Shown here: one piece after another, positions 1-8,875 of the stretch
Layout: every line of letters begins with the position of its first letter
How positions within the stretch are numbered: the stretch's first letter is position 1
Assembly: GCF_036002945.1 (NCBI RefSeq)
Contig: NZ_CP108529.1
Coordinates: forward strand, 806,001-870,000
Source: Streptomyces sp. NBC_01224
GTDB taxonomy: Bacteria; Actinomycetota; Actinomycetes; Streptomycetales; Streptomycetaceae
Direction: 5' to 3'
Length of the DNA stretch: 64,000 nt
Position numbers and translations under genes: made by a program
Notes under the pieces: model-generated
Databases searched by the model: none
What the model was told of the DNA's origin: nothing
Seen by the model: the letters and a program-made list of their open reading frames with translations, nothing else

Positions 1-58
1 CTGGACGCAGACCTACACCCCACGCCTCATCCCCACCGGAACAAGGGGTGCATGCCGC

Positions 59-1705
59 ATGCGGATGTCCAAGCCTGTCGCACCCGCGGCGCCCACGAAT
101 CCGGGCCTCAAGCGGGAAATCGGGCTGATCGGTCTCATCTGGACCTCGGAGGGGTCCATCATCGGGTCCGGCTGGCTGTTCGGCGCCCTGTTCGCCGCGC
201 AGGCAGCCGGCACGGCGGCGCTCATTTCCTGGGGAATCGGGGCACTCGCCATCATTGTGCTGGCGTTCGTCCATGCTGAACTGGGGGCCATGTACCCGGT
301 GGCGGGCGGCACCGCCCGCTTCCCGCACTATGCCTTCGGCAGTGCCGCGGGTGCGTCCTTCGGATGGTTCTCGTGGCTGCAGGCCGTCACCGTGGCGCCG
401 ATCGAGGTCATGGCGTCGCTGAACTATCTCAGCGTCCACGCCCCCTGGGTGCAGACCGGCAAGAATCACCTGACACCCGCGGGGTACGGGCTGGCTGTCG
501 CGTTCATGGCGTTCTTCGTCGTCGTCAACTTCCTCGGCATCAAATGGCTCGCCCACACCAACAGCGTGGCGACGTGGTGGAAAGTGGCCGTCCCCGTCTT
601 CACCATCATCGTGCTGGCCGCCACCACCTTTCACAGCGGCAACTTCGGCTACCAGGGCTTCGCCCCCTTCGGCGCCAGGGGCGTGCTCTCCGCCATCAGC
701 ACCAGCGGCATCATCTTCGCGCTCCTCGGCTTCGAGCAGGCCGACCAGCTCGCGGGCGAGAGCCGTAACCCGGCCAGGGACATCCCGCGGGCGGTGATCG
801 GCTCCATCCTCATCGGCGTCCTCGTCTATGTGGCGCTTCAGGTCGTCTTCATCGCCGCCCTGCCGCACAGCGCGTTCGCCCACGGCTGGGCCAATCTCTC
901 CTTCAGCGGAAAGGCGGGCCCGTTCGCCGGGCTCGCCACCTCCGTCGGACTCGGCTGGCTCGCCACGCTGTTGTACATCGACGCGGTCGTGTCACCGTCC
1001 GGTACGGGCCTGATCTACACCACCGCCACCTCTCGGGTCTCCTACGGCCTGTCCCGCAACGGCTACGTCCCCGCGGTCTTCGAGCGCACCACCAAGCGCG
1101 GCGTCCCGTGGTTCAGCCTGCTCTTCGCGTTCGTGGTCGGCCTCATCGTGTTCCTGCCGTTCCCCACGTGGCAGAAGCTGGTCGGCTTCGTCACGTCAGC
1201 GAGTGTGCTGATGTACGCGGGGGCGCCGCTCGCCTTCGGATGCCTGCGCAAGCAGGACCCGGACCGGCCTCGCCCGTACCGGCTGCCCGGCGGGATGTTC
1301 TGGGCGCCCGTGGCCTTCATCGTCTCGAACCTGATCATCTACTGGGCGGGCTGGGACACCCTGTGGCGGCTCGGCGTGGCCATCGTGCTCGGCTATCTGC
1401 TGCTGGGCGGCTCCGCGCTGCTCAAGCTCAACCCAAAGGTTCCGCATATGGACTGGCGGTCCGCGCAGTGGCTGCCGGTGTACCTCGTGGGCATGGGGCT
1501 GATCTCCTGGCAGGGCGGCTTCTGCAGCACCGGCCCGGCGTCGTCGGCGTCCTGCGGTGCGACCGATGCCGTGCCGCTGTGGTGGGACGTCGTGCTCATC
1601 GCCGCGTTCAGCCTGGTGATCTACTTCTGGGCCCAGGCCGTGCGGCTCCCCGACGAGGAGACCCAGGAGTACATCGGCTCCGTCGAGGTGGTGCCCGGCG
1701 GGTGA
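59..1705 (+). CDS. APC-family amino acid permease
   Basis: Predicted integral membrane transporter of 548 residues in the amino acid-polyamine-organocation (APC) superfamily, probably taking up an amino acid or amine by proton symport. The N-terminal half has the APC signature of helix 1 (GLIWTSEGSIIGSGWLFG, residues 26-43) followed by about eleven further hydrophobic segments. The ATG at 59 is preceded by AAGGGG at 43-48, a good ribosome site; the nearby ATG at 52 is in another frame. The gene converges on the FhuF-like gene with a 35-base gap. The substrate cannot be read from sequence. Confidence 0.88.
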   Translation: MRMSKPVAPAAPTNPGLKREIGLIGLIWTSEGSIIGSGWLFGALFAAQAAGTAALISWGIGALAIIVLAFVHAELGAMYPVAGGTARFPHYAFGSAAGASFGWFSWLQAVTVAPIEVMASLNYLSVHAPWVQTGKNHLTPAGYGLAVAFMAFFVVVNFLGIKWLAHTNSVATWWKVAVPVFTIIVLAATTFHSGNFGYQGFAPFGARGVLSAISTSGIIFALLGFEQADQLAGESRNPARDIPRAVIGSILIGVLVYVALQVVFIAALPHSAFAHGWANLSFSGKAGPFAGLATSVGLGWLATLLYIDAVVSPSGTGLIYTTATSRVSYGLSRNGYVPAVFERTTKRGVPWFSLLFAFVVGLIVFLPFPTWQKLVGFVTSASVLMYAGAPLAFGCLRKQDPDRPRPYRLPGGMFWAPVAFIVSNLIIYWAGWDTLWRLGVAIVLGYLLLGGSALLKLNPKVPHMDWRSAQWLPVYLVGMGLISWQGGFCSTGPASSASCGATDAVPLWWDVVLIAAFSLVIYFWAQAVRLPDEETQEYIGSVEVVPGG

Positions 1706-1740
1706 CGCGGCCTCCCGCCCGGCTCCGGCGCGTCCGGGTG

Positions 1741-2421
1741 TCAGACGTTCTCGAAGACGCAGTCGCCGCACAGACCGCCGCCCGGGCAGCGGTAGTACAG
1801 GCAGCAACTGCGACGGCGGAACGCCGGGTCGTGCGGGGCGCCGGTGTTCCGGAGGTCGGGATGGTCGAGGAGTTCGGCGACCAGGGCGCGGGCCTGTCCT
1901 GACACGTCGGGTCGGTGGTGGATACGGGCCCAGGCGACCAGTTCGCGCAGGGCTCCCGCCAGCGCCGACCCCACGTTGCCCCACAGCAGCCCGTTCGACA
2001 AGGGACCGTCGCGGTGGATCGCCTCGGCGAGGGGCACGAGATGGGCGTACTGCACGGCTTCCCGCATCCGGGCGGCGGTAGCGGGTAGCGATCCGGAGGT
2101 GCTCAGCCACAGGTCGTCGGGGGCGGTGTGCTGTGGGTCCCAGTGCAGGGCATCGGGCGAGAGATCGGGGAAACGGCCGGTCAGGGCCGCCGGGCCGAGT
2201 GCGATCGACCAGAGGCGGGAGGCCAGCCCCAGGTGCGCGACGGAGGCGGCGACTCTGCGCTCAGGGGTACGGAGCCGGGTGGCGACCGTGTCGATACGGG
2301 CCGTGAGCGGTGCGACCTCCCCCGCGTACAAGAGTGCCAGCGGGCGATGCGCCCCGTCGGACGGCGAAGCGGTACGCAGCGTGAAGAATCCGCCCACAGA
2401 GGCCGCTGCCGGCTCGTCCAT
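1741..2421 (-). CDS. FhuF-like (2Fe-2S)-binding protein, putative ferric-siderophore reductase
   Basis: A 226-residue soluble protein ending in the cysteine cluster RRSCCLYYRCPGGGLCGDC, the C-terminal [2Fe-2S] ligand motif of the FhuF family of ferric-siderophore reductases. The family releases iron from siderophores in the cytoplasm by reduction. I chose the ATG at 2421 because AAGGAG lies 7 bases upstream; reading further upstream adds 52 residues of low-complexity sequence without a ribosome site. It diverges from the DMT transporter at 2646 over about 220 bases. No siderophore genes are adjacent, so the substrate is inferred only from the family. Confidence 0.8.
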   Translation of the reverse strand: MDEPAAASVGGFFTLRTASPSDGAHRPLALLYAGEVAPLTARIDTVATRLRTPERRVAASVAHLGLASRLWSIALGPAALTGRFPDLSPDALHWDPQHTAPDDLWLSTSGSLPATAARMREAVQYAHLVPLAEAIHRDGPLSNGLLWGNVGSALAGALRELVAWARIHHRPDVSGQARALVAELLDHPDLRNTGAPHDPAFRRRSCCLYYRCPGGGLCGDCVFENV

Positions 2422-2645
2422 CGTGCTGCTCCTTCTCGGCTCCCCGGCCGCTACTGGTGACATCGCGGGCACCCGGAGTACCACGACCCGCCATTCACCG
2501 TAGCCCCTCGGGTTGATCGCTCCGGGGCCCTCCGGAGGGACGACTGCCGTCGGGAGGAGGACACTGGGAGTACTCACGTACTACCAAGGCAGTACGCAGG
2601 ATTGCCGCCTCAAGGACGACGACGCAGCGGCTTTGAAGGGACATC

Positions 2646-3875
2646 GTGGTGTACATGAGTTCCCTTGCGCTGTCCGTGCTTCTCTCACTGGTCTCCGCAG
2701 TCGCCTACGCGGCCGGGGCGATCGTCCAGGAGCGCGTGGCCACGGCTGGAGACGGCCGCTCGCTCGCACCCTTGCGCAACCGTGTCTGGTGGGCCGCCGT
2801 GACAATGAACGGCGTGGGCGCGGTCCTGCATGTCGTGGCGCTGGCCTACGGTCCGCTCAGTCTCGTCCAGCCGCTCGGTGCGCTGACCATCGTCTTCGCC
2901 CTGCCGATGGCGGCACTCTTCGTACGCCGCCGGGCAGGCGCCATCGCATGGCGCGGCGCGATCATGGCGACCGTCGGTCTGGCGGGCCTGCTCTCGCTCA
3001 CCGGGAACGCCGAGCCGCACACCCTGAGCGGCCCGGATCAGCTGACGCTCGCCGGCGTGACGCTCGGTGCGGTCGCAGCGCTCTTCCTGATCTCCAAGGG
3101 CTTGCACCGGCCGGTGGTACGGAGCGTGATCCTGGCCGGGGCCGCGGGTGTCGCTTTCGGGATCGCCTCGGTGTTCACGAAGACCGTGGCCGTGCAGTGG
3201 ACCTCCGGTGCGGCGGGGGCCGGAATGCCGGCGCTGCTGGCGATAGGCACGTTCGCGGCCGCCGGGCTGCTGCTCTCCCAGGCCGCGTACCGGGGCGCCG
3301 GGCTGACCGCGCCGCTGGCCACGGTGACTGTGGTGAACCCGGTGATAGCCGCGGCTGTCGGCATCACCATGTTCGATGAGCAGTTCCGGCACGGTACGGC
3401 GGGCACCCTGCTCGCGCTGGCCTGCGGGGTGGTCGCCGCGGGCGGGCTGATACTTCTCACGACGGAGCGGCTGGGCGCGGAGCACCGTGCCGGGCAGCCG
3501 GCCGCGAGCGAGTACCCGAACGCTCTGGGAGACGGGGCGGACGCGGAGCCCGGCGCCGGAGGTATTGCGGAACCGGCGGTGGACCTGGCCCGGCCGGCTG
3601 AGACGCAGAAGGTCGTCATTCATCCCGAGCCCGCACCGCCGACGCCCGCCGCAGCCGTCGAGACCATCGCGGAAACGTTCTCGGCAGCCTCTGTAATGCC
3701 TCTGGTGATGCCGCTGGAGCGTCGTCTCGGGCAGGTGGAGTTCGGGCCCGGACGGTCGTCGCACACCGGCACCGCAGCACGGCGGGGCGGCGCGTCCGCG
3801 GAGCCTGCCGCCCCGGCTGACACAGCCGGGGCCCAGGCGGTCGTTCAGACGCTGACCCCGCCCGCCCTCAGGTAG
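2646..3875 (+). CDS. DMT-family (EamA/NIPA-like) membrane transporter with disordered tail
   Basis: About 270 residues of alternating hydrophobic helices resemble the drug/metabolite transporter superfamily, with the recurring YGPLSLVQPLGALT and LLLSQAAYRGAGLTAPLATVT blocks of actinobacterial family members. A long Ala/Pro/Glu-rich tail of about 130 residues follows and is probably disordered and cytoplasmic. The GTG at 2646 lies 5 bases after GAAGGG (2635-2640); the ATG at 2655 is an alternative but is spaced too far. The 3' end overlaps the convergent cell-wall hydrolase gene by 31 bases. A paralogue without the tail lies at 58862-59827. The substrate is unknown. Confidence 0.85.
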   Translation: MVYMSSLALSVLLSLVSAVAYAAGAIVQERVATAGDGRSLAPLRNRVWWAAVTMNGVGAVLHVVALAYGPLSLVQPLGALTIVFALPMAALFVRRRAGAIAWRGAIMATVGLAGLLSLTGNAEPHTLSGPDQLTLAGVTLGAVAALFLISKGLHRPVVRSVILAGAAGVAFGIASVFTKTVAVQWTSGAAGAGMPALLAIGTFAAAGLLLSQAAYRGAGLTAPLATVTVVNPVIAAAVGITMFDEQFRHGTAGTLLALACGVVAAGGLILLTTERLGAEHRAGQPAASEYPNALGDGADAEPGAGGIAEPAVDLARPAETQKVVIHPEPAPPTPAAAVETIAETFSAASVMPLVMPLERRLGQVEFGPGRSSHTGTAARRGGASAEPAAPADTAGAQAVVQTLTPPALR

Positions 3876-5140
3876 GCCAGCGGGTCGATGTCCGAGCCGT
3901 AACCGGGGCCGGTACGGATCTCGAAGTGCAGGTGCGGACCGGTGACGTTCCCGGTGGAGCCCGAGCGCGCAATCCGCTGGCCTGCGGAGACATGCCGGCC
4001 CTCACGCACGTGAAGCGCGGACAGATGCGCGTACTGGCTGTATTTGCCGTCGCTGTGCCGGATGACGATCTGGTATCCGTACGCCCCCGCCCAGCCCGCC
4101 GAGACGACGGTGCCGGAGCCGACCGCCTTCACCGAAGTGCCGGTCGGGACGGGGAAGTCGACACCGGTGTGATAGCCACTGGCCCAGGAACCGGCCCGGT
4201 GGTACGGGGTACCGATACCTGCCGCAATCGGCGCGACGAGACCGTCGGACTGCTTCTCCGCCCGCTGCGGCTTGTGGCTCTCGGCCTTCTTCGGGTGTTG
4301 CTTCGGCTCGGTGGTCTGGTGCCGCGGCTTCGCGGTTTGGTGTTGTGACGTGGCCGGGTGCTGCTTCGGCTTGGTCGTCTCGTGCTGCGGCTTCGCCCTC
4401 TGGTGCGGTGCGGTTTTCGGCTTCCCGGCCGGTGTCGAGCCCGTCCTGGATCCCGCCTTCGGTGCCTGGGCCACATCGAGGCTCAGGCGCTGTCCGGGAA
4501 AGATGAGATCCGGATCGTCCCCCACGACCGTGCGGTTCGCCGCGTACAGGTGCTGCCAGCCGCCCCGGACATGCTCACCCGCCGCGATCGCGGAGAGCGA
4601 GTCACCACCGGCCACGGTGTACGACTCGCGCTTGCCGGGCACAGTGGTCGGCTTGGCGGGCGTGGTCGTCCGCTTCGTCTCCGGCTTCCCGACGGCAGCC
4701 TTCCCGGGCGCCTGTAAGTGGCCGGTCCGCTCCGACTGCGGGTTGATGCCAGGGGCTTCCCCGCCACTGGTCAGCCCCGCCCGTGTCGAGCAGCCCGGCC
4801 AGGCGCCGGGTCCCTGCCCTTCGAGCACCTTCTCGGCGATGGCTATCTGCTGGTCCTTGGTGGCCAGATCGGCGCGCGGGGCGTAGACCGTGCCGCCGTA
4901 GGCCGCCCACGTCGACCGGGTGAACTGAAGGCCACCGAAGTAGCCGTTGCCACTGTTGATGTGCCAGTTGCCGGTGGACTCGCAGGTGGCTACCTTCTCC
5001 CAGACATCCGCGGAGGCGGCGCCTGCCGAGGCGGCTGCGATGAGCGGGAGCGCGATGCCCGCACCGCCGGCGGTGACCGTGAGCGAGGCACGGTTGAGCC
5101 GGCTGGGCTGGTATCTGCGGTGCCGTCCGTTTGCGGCCAT
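3845..5140 (-). CDS. Secreted cell-wall hydrolase: Rpf-type transglycosylase + LysM + M23 endopeptidase
   Basis: A 431-residue secreted peptidoglycan hydrolase. Order of parts: signal peptide (about 1-44, ending ASA), a resuscitation-promoting-factor transglycosylase-like domain with catalytic Glu54 in ATCESTGNW and GYFGGLQF, a LysM peptidoglycan-binding module (around 170-220, YTVAGGDSLSAIA), a long Lys/His/Gln/Pro-rich linker, and a C-terminal M23 metallopeptidase with HTGVDF and HLHFE zinc ligands. The domains would cut both glycan and peptide bonds, fitting spore germination or wall remodelling. The ATG at 5140 follows GGGGGAG. A long structured leader lies upstream. The convergent overlap with the DMT gene is 31 bases. 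Confidence 0.93.
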   Translation of the reverse strand: MAANGRHRRYQPSRLNRASLTVTAGGAGIALPLIAAASAGAASADVWEKVATCESTGNWHINSGNGYFGGLQFTRSTWAAYGGTVYAPRADLATKDQQIAIAEKVLEGQGPGAWPGCSTRAGLTSGGEAPGINPQSERTGHLQAPGKAAVGKPETKRTTTPAKPTTVPGKRESYTVAGGDSLSAIAAGEHVRGGWQHLYAANRTVVGDDPDLIFPGQRLSLDVAQAPKAGSRTGSTPAGKPKTAPHQRAKPQHETTKPKQHPATSQHQTAKPRHQTTEPKQHPKKAESHKPQRAEKQSDGLVAPIAAGIGTPYHRAGSWASGYHTGVDFPVPTGTSVKAVGSGTVVSAGWAGAYGYQIVIRHSDGKYSQYAHLSALHVREGRHVSAGQRIARSGSTGNVTGPHLHFEIRTGPGYGSDIDPLAYLRAGGVSV

Positions 5141-5400
5141 GACTTGGCTCCCCCACTGGCAGTAGGACACGTCGCAAGCGCCCAACTTATGGGCAGACAA
5201 AGGCCGATGACAAGGGAGCGATAGCGACTCATCCGCCACGGGCGGCCCAGGGGACACCGCCGCCCGAGGTTCGTGGCCGGTGCACTCGTCGGCCCTCGTA
5301 CCGTGCTACCGGGTACGAGGGTTGACGACTGCGCCGGTCATCCGGCCTTCTCCGGAGGAGAGTTGCCTAGCGTGTGGCATCGCGATTGAGAGTCGCCGTG
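5141..5400 (-). promoter_or_regulatory. Structured 5' leader of the cell-wall hydrolase gene, possible riboswitch
   Basis: About 260 non-coding bases precede the hydrolase on the minus strand and contain stacked inverted repeats. One is a perfect 10-bp stem CCCTCGTACC / GGTACGAGGG (5293-5302 with 5312-5321); another is a 7-bp stem (5240-5246 with 5259-5265). Streptomyces rpf and related wall-hydrolase genes are known to carry a ydaO-type cyclic di-AMP riboswitch in the leader. I see the structure and the gene context but cannot confirm the ydaO consensus by eye, so the class is an inference. Confidence 0.4.
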
Positions 5401-5474
5401 TGCGGCGATCGTCGCACACGGCGGCATAGGCGGCCCGCGAGTTCGTCACCGCCCCAGTCGGGCCCTGACCGTGT

Positions 5475-5978
5475 TCAGGCCGGGGTGGTTTGCAGCTGCT
5501 TGTGCGGAGCAGCGTGGTCGGCCAGCGGTTGCCTCAGGGAGAGGATGATCAGCAGAGCGAACGCGGTGAGGGCGGTGAGCGTGCGCAGGTTGTTGAACAG
5601 CTCCCAGCGCCGCAGGATCTCCGCGTGATCGGCCGGGGCCGAGGTGAGCGCCCATTCCTTGATTCGGCCGTTGATCGGCACATTTCCGAGCCGGGTTATC
5701 AGGAAGGACGCGAGGGTCAGCAGACCTGCCGTACCCGCGATCAGCCGGGCGCGGCCGCGTGTCAGGGTCGCGAGAGTGAGGGAGCTCAGCGTCGACACGG
5801 CCATCGCCGCCTGCATGGTGATGCCGTTCATCTTCATCAGTTCGGCATGGAATGACAGCCGCATGTCGAGCGGTACGGCATTGAAGGTGGGGACGAGGTT
5901 GGCCGCACCGTAACCGAATGCGCCGGCGAGGAGGCCGGTGGCAAGCAGGGCGAGTCCCTGGAAGAGTCGGATGCGCAT
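5475..5978 (-). CDS. DUF1772-like integral membrane protein
   Basis: A 167-residue protein with four predicted hydrophobic segments, beginning MRIRLFQGLALLATGLLAG. The arrangement matches the DUF1772 / anthrone-oxygenase-like membrane family: an N-terminal helix, the polar stretch around NLVPTFNAVPLDMRLSFH, and the conserved NxPINxxIxxW-type segment seen here as GNVPINGRIKEW. The ATG at 5978 has GGAG about 10 bases upstream; the upstream extension is low-complexity and lacks a ribosome site. Some relatives act in polyketide oxidation, but no polyketide genes are adjacent, so the role is open. Confidence 0.72.
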   Translation of the reverse strand: MRIRLFQGLALLATGLLAGAFGYGAANLVPTFNAVPLDMRLSFHAELMKMNGITMQAAMAVSTLSSLTLATLTRGRARLIAGTAGLLTLASFLITRLGNVPINGRIKEWALTSAPADHAEILRRWELFNNLRTLTALTAFALLIILSLRQPLADHAAPHKQLQTTPA

Positions 5979-6296
5979 GTTCGTTGGCTCCAGTACATGG
6001 GTGCTATGGGCCCAGGTCCGTTCGACGTCCTGAGTGGTGACGGCGTTGCAAGTCCTGAGACAGACCGGTGGTGCCGCATGGTCACAGGTAGTCGACGTGT
6101 TCCCGCAGGCCGGCGACCACCTGACGTGACAGCCGGTCACGGCCACGACCGCGACAGTTCTCCGACTGTCCGGTGCGGAGATTCGGGAAACTCGACCGGT
6201 ATTGGTTCTGCGGGGCGGCGCAGGGCGGCGGGTTGCTGCCTGCGGTGTCGTCGTTGGCCGGCAGGCGTACAGATGACCGCCCACGGACTGGCGCAG
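5979..6296. other. Intergenic region upstream of the DUF1772 gene
   Basis: About 320 bases without a convincing gene on either strand. It holds the promoter region of the minus-strand DUF1772 gene and the end of the MDMPI gene; I see no strong hairpin or repeat. Confidence 0.5.
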
Positions 6297-6950
6297 TCAC
6301 GCCTGCGCAGCGACGAAGCGATCGTGCAGTTCGCCGCGGAGGTGTCCCGGGGGGAGCCGTCGGCCGTATGCGAGCAGGAGGAGGTCCTGTGCGGCGCCGG
6401 ACACAGGCGTTCCGGTACCGAAGGACCAGTCGAGGTCGTCGGCGCGGAGTGCGATGCCGCCCAGGTCGGCTCCGAAGAACCTGAGGGTCCTGGCGTCGAC
6501 GCTCTCGAGGAGTATGCGCAAGCGGGCTTCGGGAACCCGGCGGTCGAGGCCCAGCGCGACCGTGATGTCCAGGCCGTGGATCACATCGTGGCCCAAGGCC
6601 GCCTCGATCCCGCCGACCGGCGGCCTCCAGGGGTGATCCGCGTTGTCACTGAGGAATGCGGCGAGCTCACGCGTCGAATGGGCGGCCGCGTCCTTGTGAG
6701 CGTATCGATCGGTCATCCGATGGAGGTTGCCTCGCGATCTGAACAGTTCCACCGCCATCTTGGAGAGCGAGTACCGAAACCCCATCGTCATGTGGGCCGC
6801 AGCTTCCCGTACCCGCCACCCCACGCACAGGGTCGGAGCGTCCCACTCCTCGGCCGACAAGCCATCCAGCATGGCCGCCAGCTCCCGGCGTTCGGCCGCG
6901 ATCGCGGCTCTGATGTCCGTCGCTGGTCTCCGGTACGTCGTCTTCCCCAT
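6297..6950 (-). CDS. Maleylpyruvate isomerase-family (MDMPI/DinB-like) mycothiol-dependent enzyme
   Basis: A 217-residue protein with the actinobacterial MDMPI N-terminal four-helix fold: an early segment LDGLSAEEWDAPTLCVGWRV followed by the metal-ligand helix AAAHM and later HDVIHGLDI. His in AAHM, Glu in GGIEAALGHD and His in HDVIHG are the likely divalent-metal ligands of this DinB-like family, which uses mycothiol as cofactor. It is divergent from a LysR regulator across 71 bases, the usual arrangement for a regulator and its target. The substrate is unknown. Confidence 0.82.
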   Translation of the reverse strand: MGKTTYRRPATDIRAAIAAERRELAAMLDGLSAEEWDAPTLCVGWRVREAAAHMTMGFRYSLSKMAVELFRSRGNLHRMTDRYAHKDAAAHSTRELAAFLSDNADHPWRPPVGGIEAALGHDVIHGLDITVALGLDRRVPEARLRILLESVDARTLRFFGADLGGIALRADDLDWSFGTGTPVSGAAQDLLLLAYGRRLPPGHLRGELHDRFVAAQA

Positions 6951-7021
6951 GGCCTCAAGGGTCTCGGCAGCCCAGCCATAAGTCCAAGAGTTTGTATGTC
7001 TCGCAGCTAGAATGATCAGTT
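6951..7021. promoter_or_regulatory. Divergent MDMPI/LysR promoter region
   Basis: This 71-base space between divergent genes must carry both promoters and any LysR operator. A TAGAAT box (7008-7013) ends 8 bases before the LysR ATG, and no Shine-Dalgarno sequence is visible, so the LysR transcript may be leaderless. No clear T-N11-A operator stands out by eye. Confidence 0.4.
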
Positions 7022-7945
7022 ATGGACATTCGGCAGCTGCGGTACTTCGTCACGGTGGCGGAGGAAGCCAACTTCACCCGCGCCGCTGCCCGGCTGCACC
7101 TGGCGCAGCCAGGTGTGAGCGCCCAAGTCCGGCAGCTCGAAAAGGAACTCGGGCATCCGCTGCTCGACCGCTCCGGCCGGTCGGTGACCCTGACGGAGGT
7201 GGGCGAGGCCGTACTGCCGTACGCGCGGGCCGCGCTCAGCGCCGTCGAAGCGGTACGGCAGACTGCGGACGAGTTCACCGGGCTGCTCCGCGGCCAGGTC
7301 ACCCTCGGCCTCGTCTCGGGCGCAGCCGCGGCAGCCCATGGGTTCGACCTCGCCGCCGTCCTGGCCGGCTTCCACGAGGACCACCCCCAAGTCGAGATAG
7401 CCCTGACCGAGGACACATCGGAGCGGATGCTCACCGCGCTGAATCGCGGGGAACTCGACATCGCCGTGATCGGACTCGCGGACGACGAACCCCCACCGGG
7501 CATCTCCGTCCAGGTCCTGGTCGACGAACCCCTGGTCGCGGCCATCGCCCCGGACGACCCCGCCCTCATGCCCCCGGACCGCACGAGCATTCCGGTGGCC
7601 GAGCTCCGCGATCGCCCGCTGATCAGTCTGCCGCGTGGCACAGGACTGCGCGGAGTGCTCGACCACGCGTGCGCGCAGGCGGGGTTCCAGCCCCGCATCG
7701 CCTTCGAGGCGGCCGCTCCGCTGTTCCTTGCACAGCTCGCTGCCCGCGGTCTCGGCGTAGCAGTGGTTCCGGCCCTCCCCGCCGGCGCGGCGTCAGCCTT
7801 CGGGCTGCGGACGCTGGAGATCACTCAACCGCAGCTGCGCGGCCGGGTCGCTCTGACCTGGCGGACGGACGGCCCCTCCAGCCCCGCAGCCACCGTCTTC
7901 CTGAACCTGCTGCGTACAAGACTCACCGCGCCAGGGACCGGCTGA
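7022..7945 (+). CDS. LysR-family transcriptional regulator
   Basis: A 307-residue regulator with an N-terminal winged helix-turn-helix (MDIRQLRYFVTVAEEANFTR, then HLAQPGVSAQVRQLEKELG) and a C-terminal periplasmic-binding-like effector domain. Length and domain order are normal for the family. It lies divergent to the MDMPI enzyme gene and probably controls it in response to a small molecule. It converges on the hydrolase gene with a 15-base gap. The start at 7022 fits the invariant LysR N-terminus exactly. Confidence 0.93.
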   Translation: MDIRQLRYFVTVAEEANFTRAAARLHLAQPGVSAQVRQLEKELGHPLLDRSGRSVTLTEVGEAVLPYARAALSAVEAVRQTADEFTGLLRGQVTLGLVSGAAAAAHGFDLAAVLAGFHEDHPQVEIALTEDTSERMLTALNRGELDIAVIGLADDEPPPGISVQVLVDEPLVAAIAPDDPALMPPDRTSIPVAELRDRPLISLPRGTGLRGVLDHACAQAGFQPRIAFEAAAPLFLAQLAARGLGVAVVPALPAGAASAFGLRTLEITQPQLRGRVALTWRTDGPSSPAATVFLNLLRTRLTAPGTG

Positions 7946-7960
7946 CGTCGGACGATGGCA

Positions 7961-8875
7961 CTACCGAGGAAGGGGAGGGTCGAGCAGGGCCTCCCGCAAC
8001 CGCGTGGCGAACGCATCAGGATCCTCGGTGCAACCCGTGTGTCCACCGGGGAACTCCACGAGCCTGCCGCCGACCTTGTCCACCAGCCGGGCACCCGGAA
8101 TCGCTGTGAGCAGGGTGCGGGAGTCCCGCCCGACCCCGATGGTCAGCTTCTGCGCGCCGTATCCAAGGGCCTCCAAGTCCGGTACGTAACTGCTGAACGG
8201 GCACAGCACGTGCTCCAGGAACACCGGGAGGTTGGCCCGCATCCGCCGGAACACCTCGGCCTCGTACGGGGACCGTTCGGCGGCCGCCCGGTGCCCGCCC
8301 CGGGCCGCACGGTCCGCTCGCGCCCGGCGTTCACCCTCGGCCGGACGCTCCGCTTCCTGACCCGTCAGACCCTCGGTCATGGTGGCCAGCGCGGCGACCA
8401 CCCCGTCCCTGCGGTAGGAGTCGCGCACGGCGGCGAAGAGCTTTCGCCCCTGTTCCGGATCGGGCAGCAGCTCCACCACCGGCGGCTCGTGCGCGATCAC
8501 CCGGTGCAGCCGTTCCGGGTGGCGGGTGAGCAGGTCCAGGGCGACGACGGCGCTCGAACTGGATCCGAAGACGGCCGCGGGCCCGCCGTCCGGTGACAGC
8601 AGATCGATCAGCCGGTAGGCGTCCTCGCTCTGCACCTCCACCCGCTGGTCGCCGGTCTCCCCATCGAGGACGCTGCGCGAGTATCCCCGCGGATCGAAGG
8701 CGGCTACGGTCCACCGGTCGGCCAGCTGTGCCGCCATCCGGTCGTAGATCCCTGCGTCGGCGCTCCCGCCAGGCATCATCAGCAGCAGCGGGCCCTCGCC
8801 GCGCACCTCGTAGTACAGCGTCGCTCCGGGCACCTTCAGACGGCCGGTGCGGGCCGGTGTCGTGCGGTCAGTCAT
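7961..8875 (-). CDS. Alpha/beta hydrolase
   Basis: A 304-residue alpha/beta-hydrolase-fold enzyme. The oxyanion segment is MMPGGSADAG, the nucleophile elbow is VFGSSSSAVVAL and the catalytic histidine is in PGGHTGCTEDP near the C-terminus; acidic candidates lie around VGRDSR. The start ATG (8875) follows AAGGGGAAG and overlaps the end of the upstream tetR gene by 8 bases, so the two are translationally coupled. The substrate is unknown; the linked repressor suggests an inducible detoxification or catabolic role. Confidence 0.88.
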   Translation of the reverse strand: MTDRTTPARTGRLKVPGATLYYEVRGEGPLLLMMPGGSADAGIYDRMAAQLADRWTVAAFDPRGYSRSVLDGETGDQRVEVQSEDAYRLIDLLSPDGGPAAVFGSSSSAVVALDLLTRHPERLHRVIAHEPPVVELLPDPEQGRKLFAAVRDSYRRDGVVAALATMTEGLTGQEAERPAEGERRARADRAARGGHRAAAERSPYEAEVFRRMRANLPVFLEHVLCPFSSYVPDLEALGYGAQKLTIGVGRDSRTLLTAIPGARLVDKVGGRLVEFPGGHTGCTEDPDAFATRLREALLDPPLPR

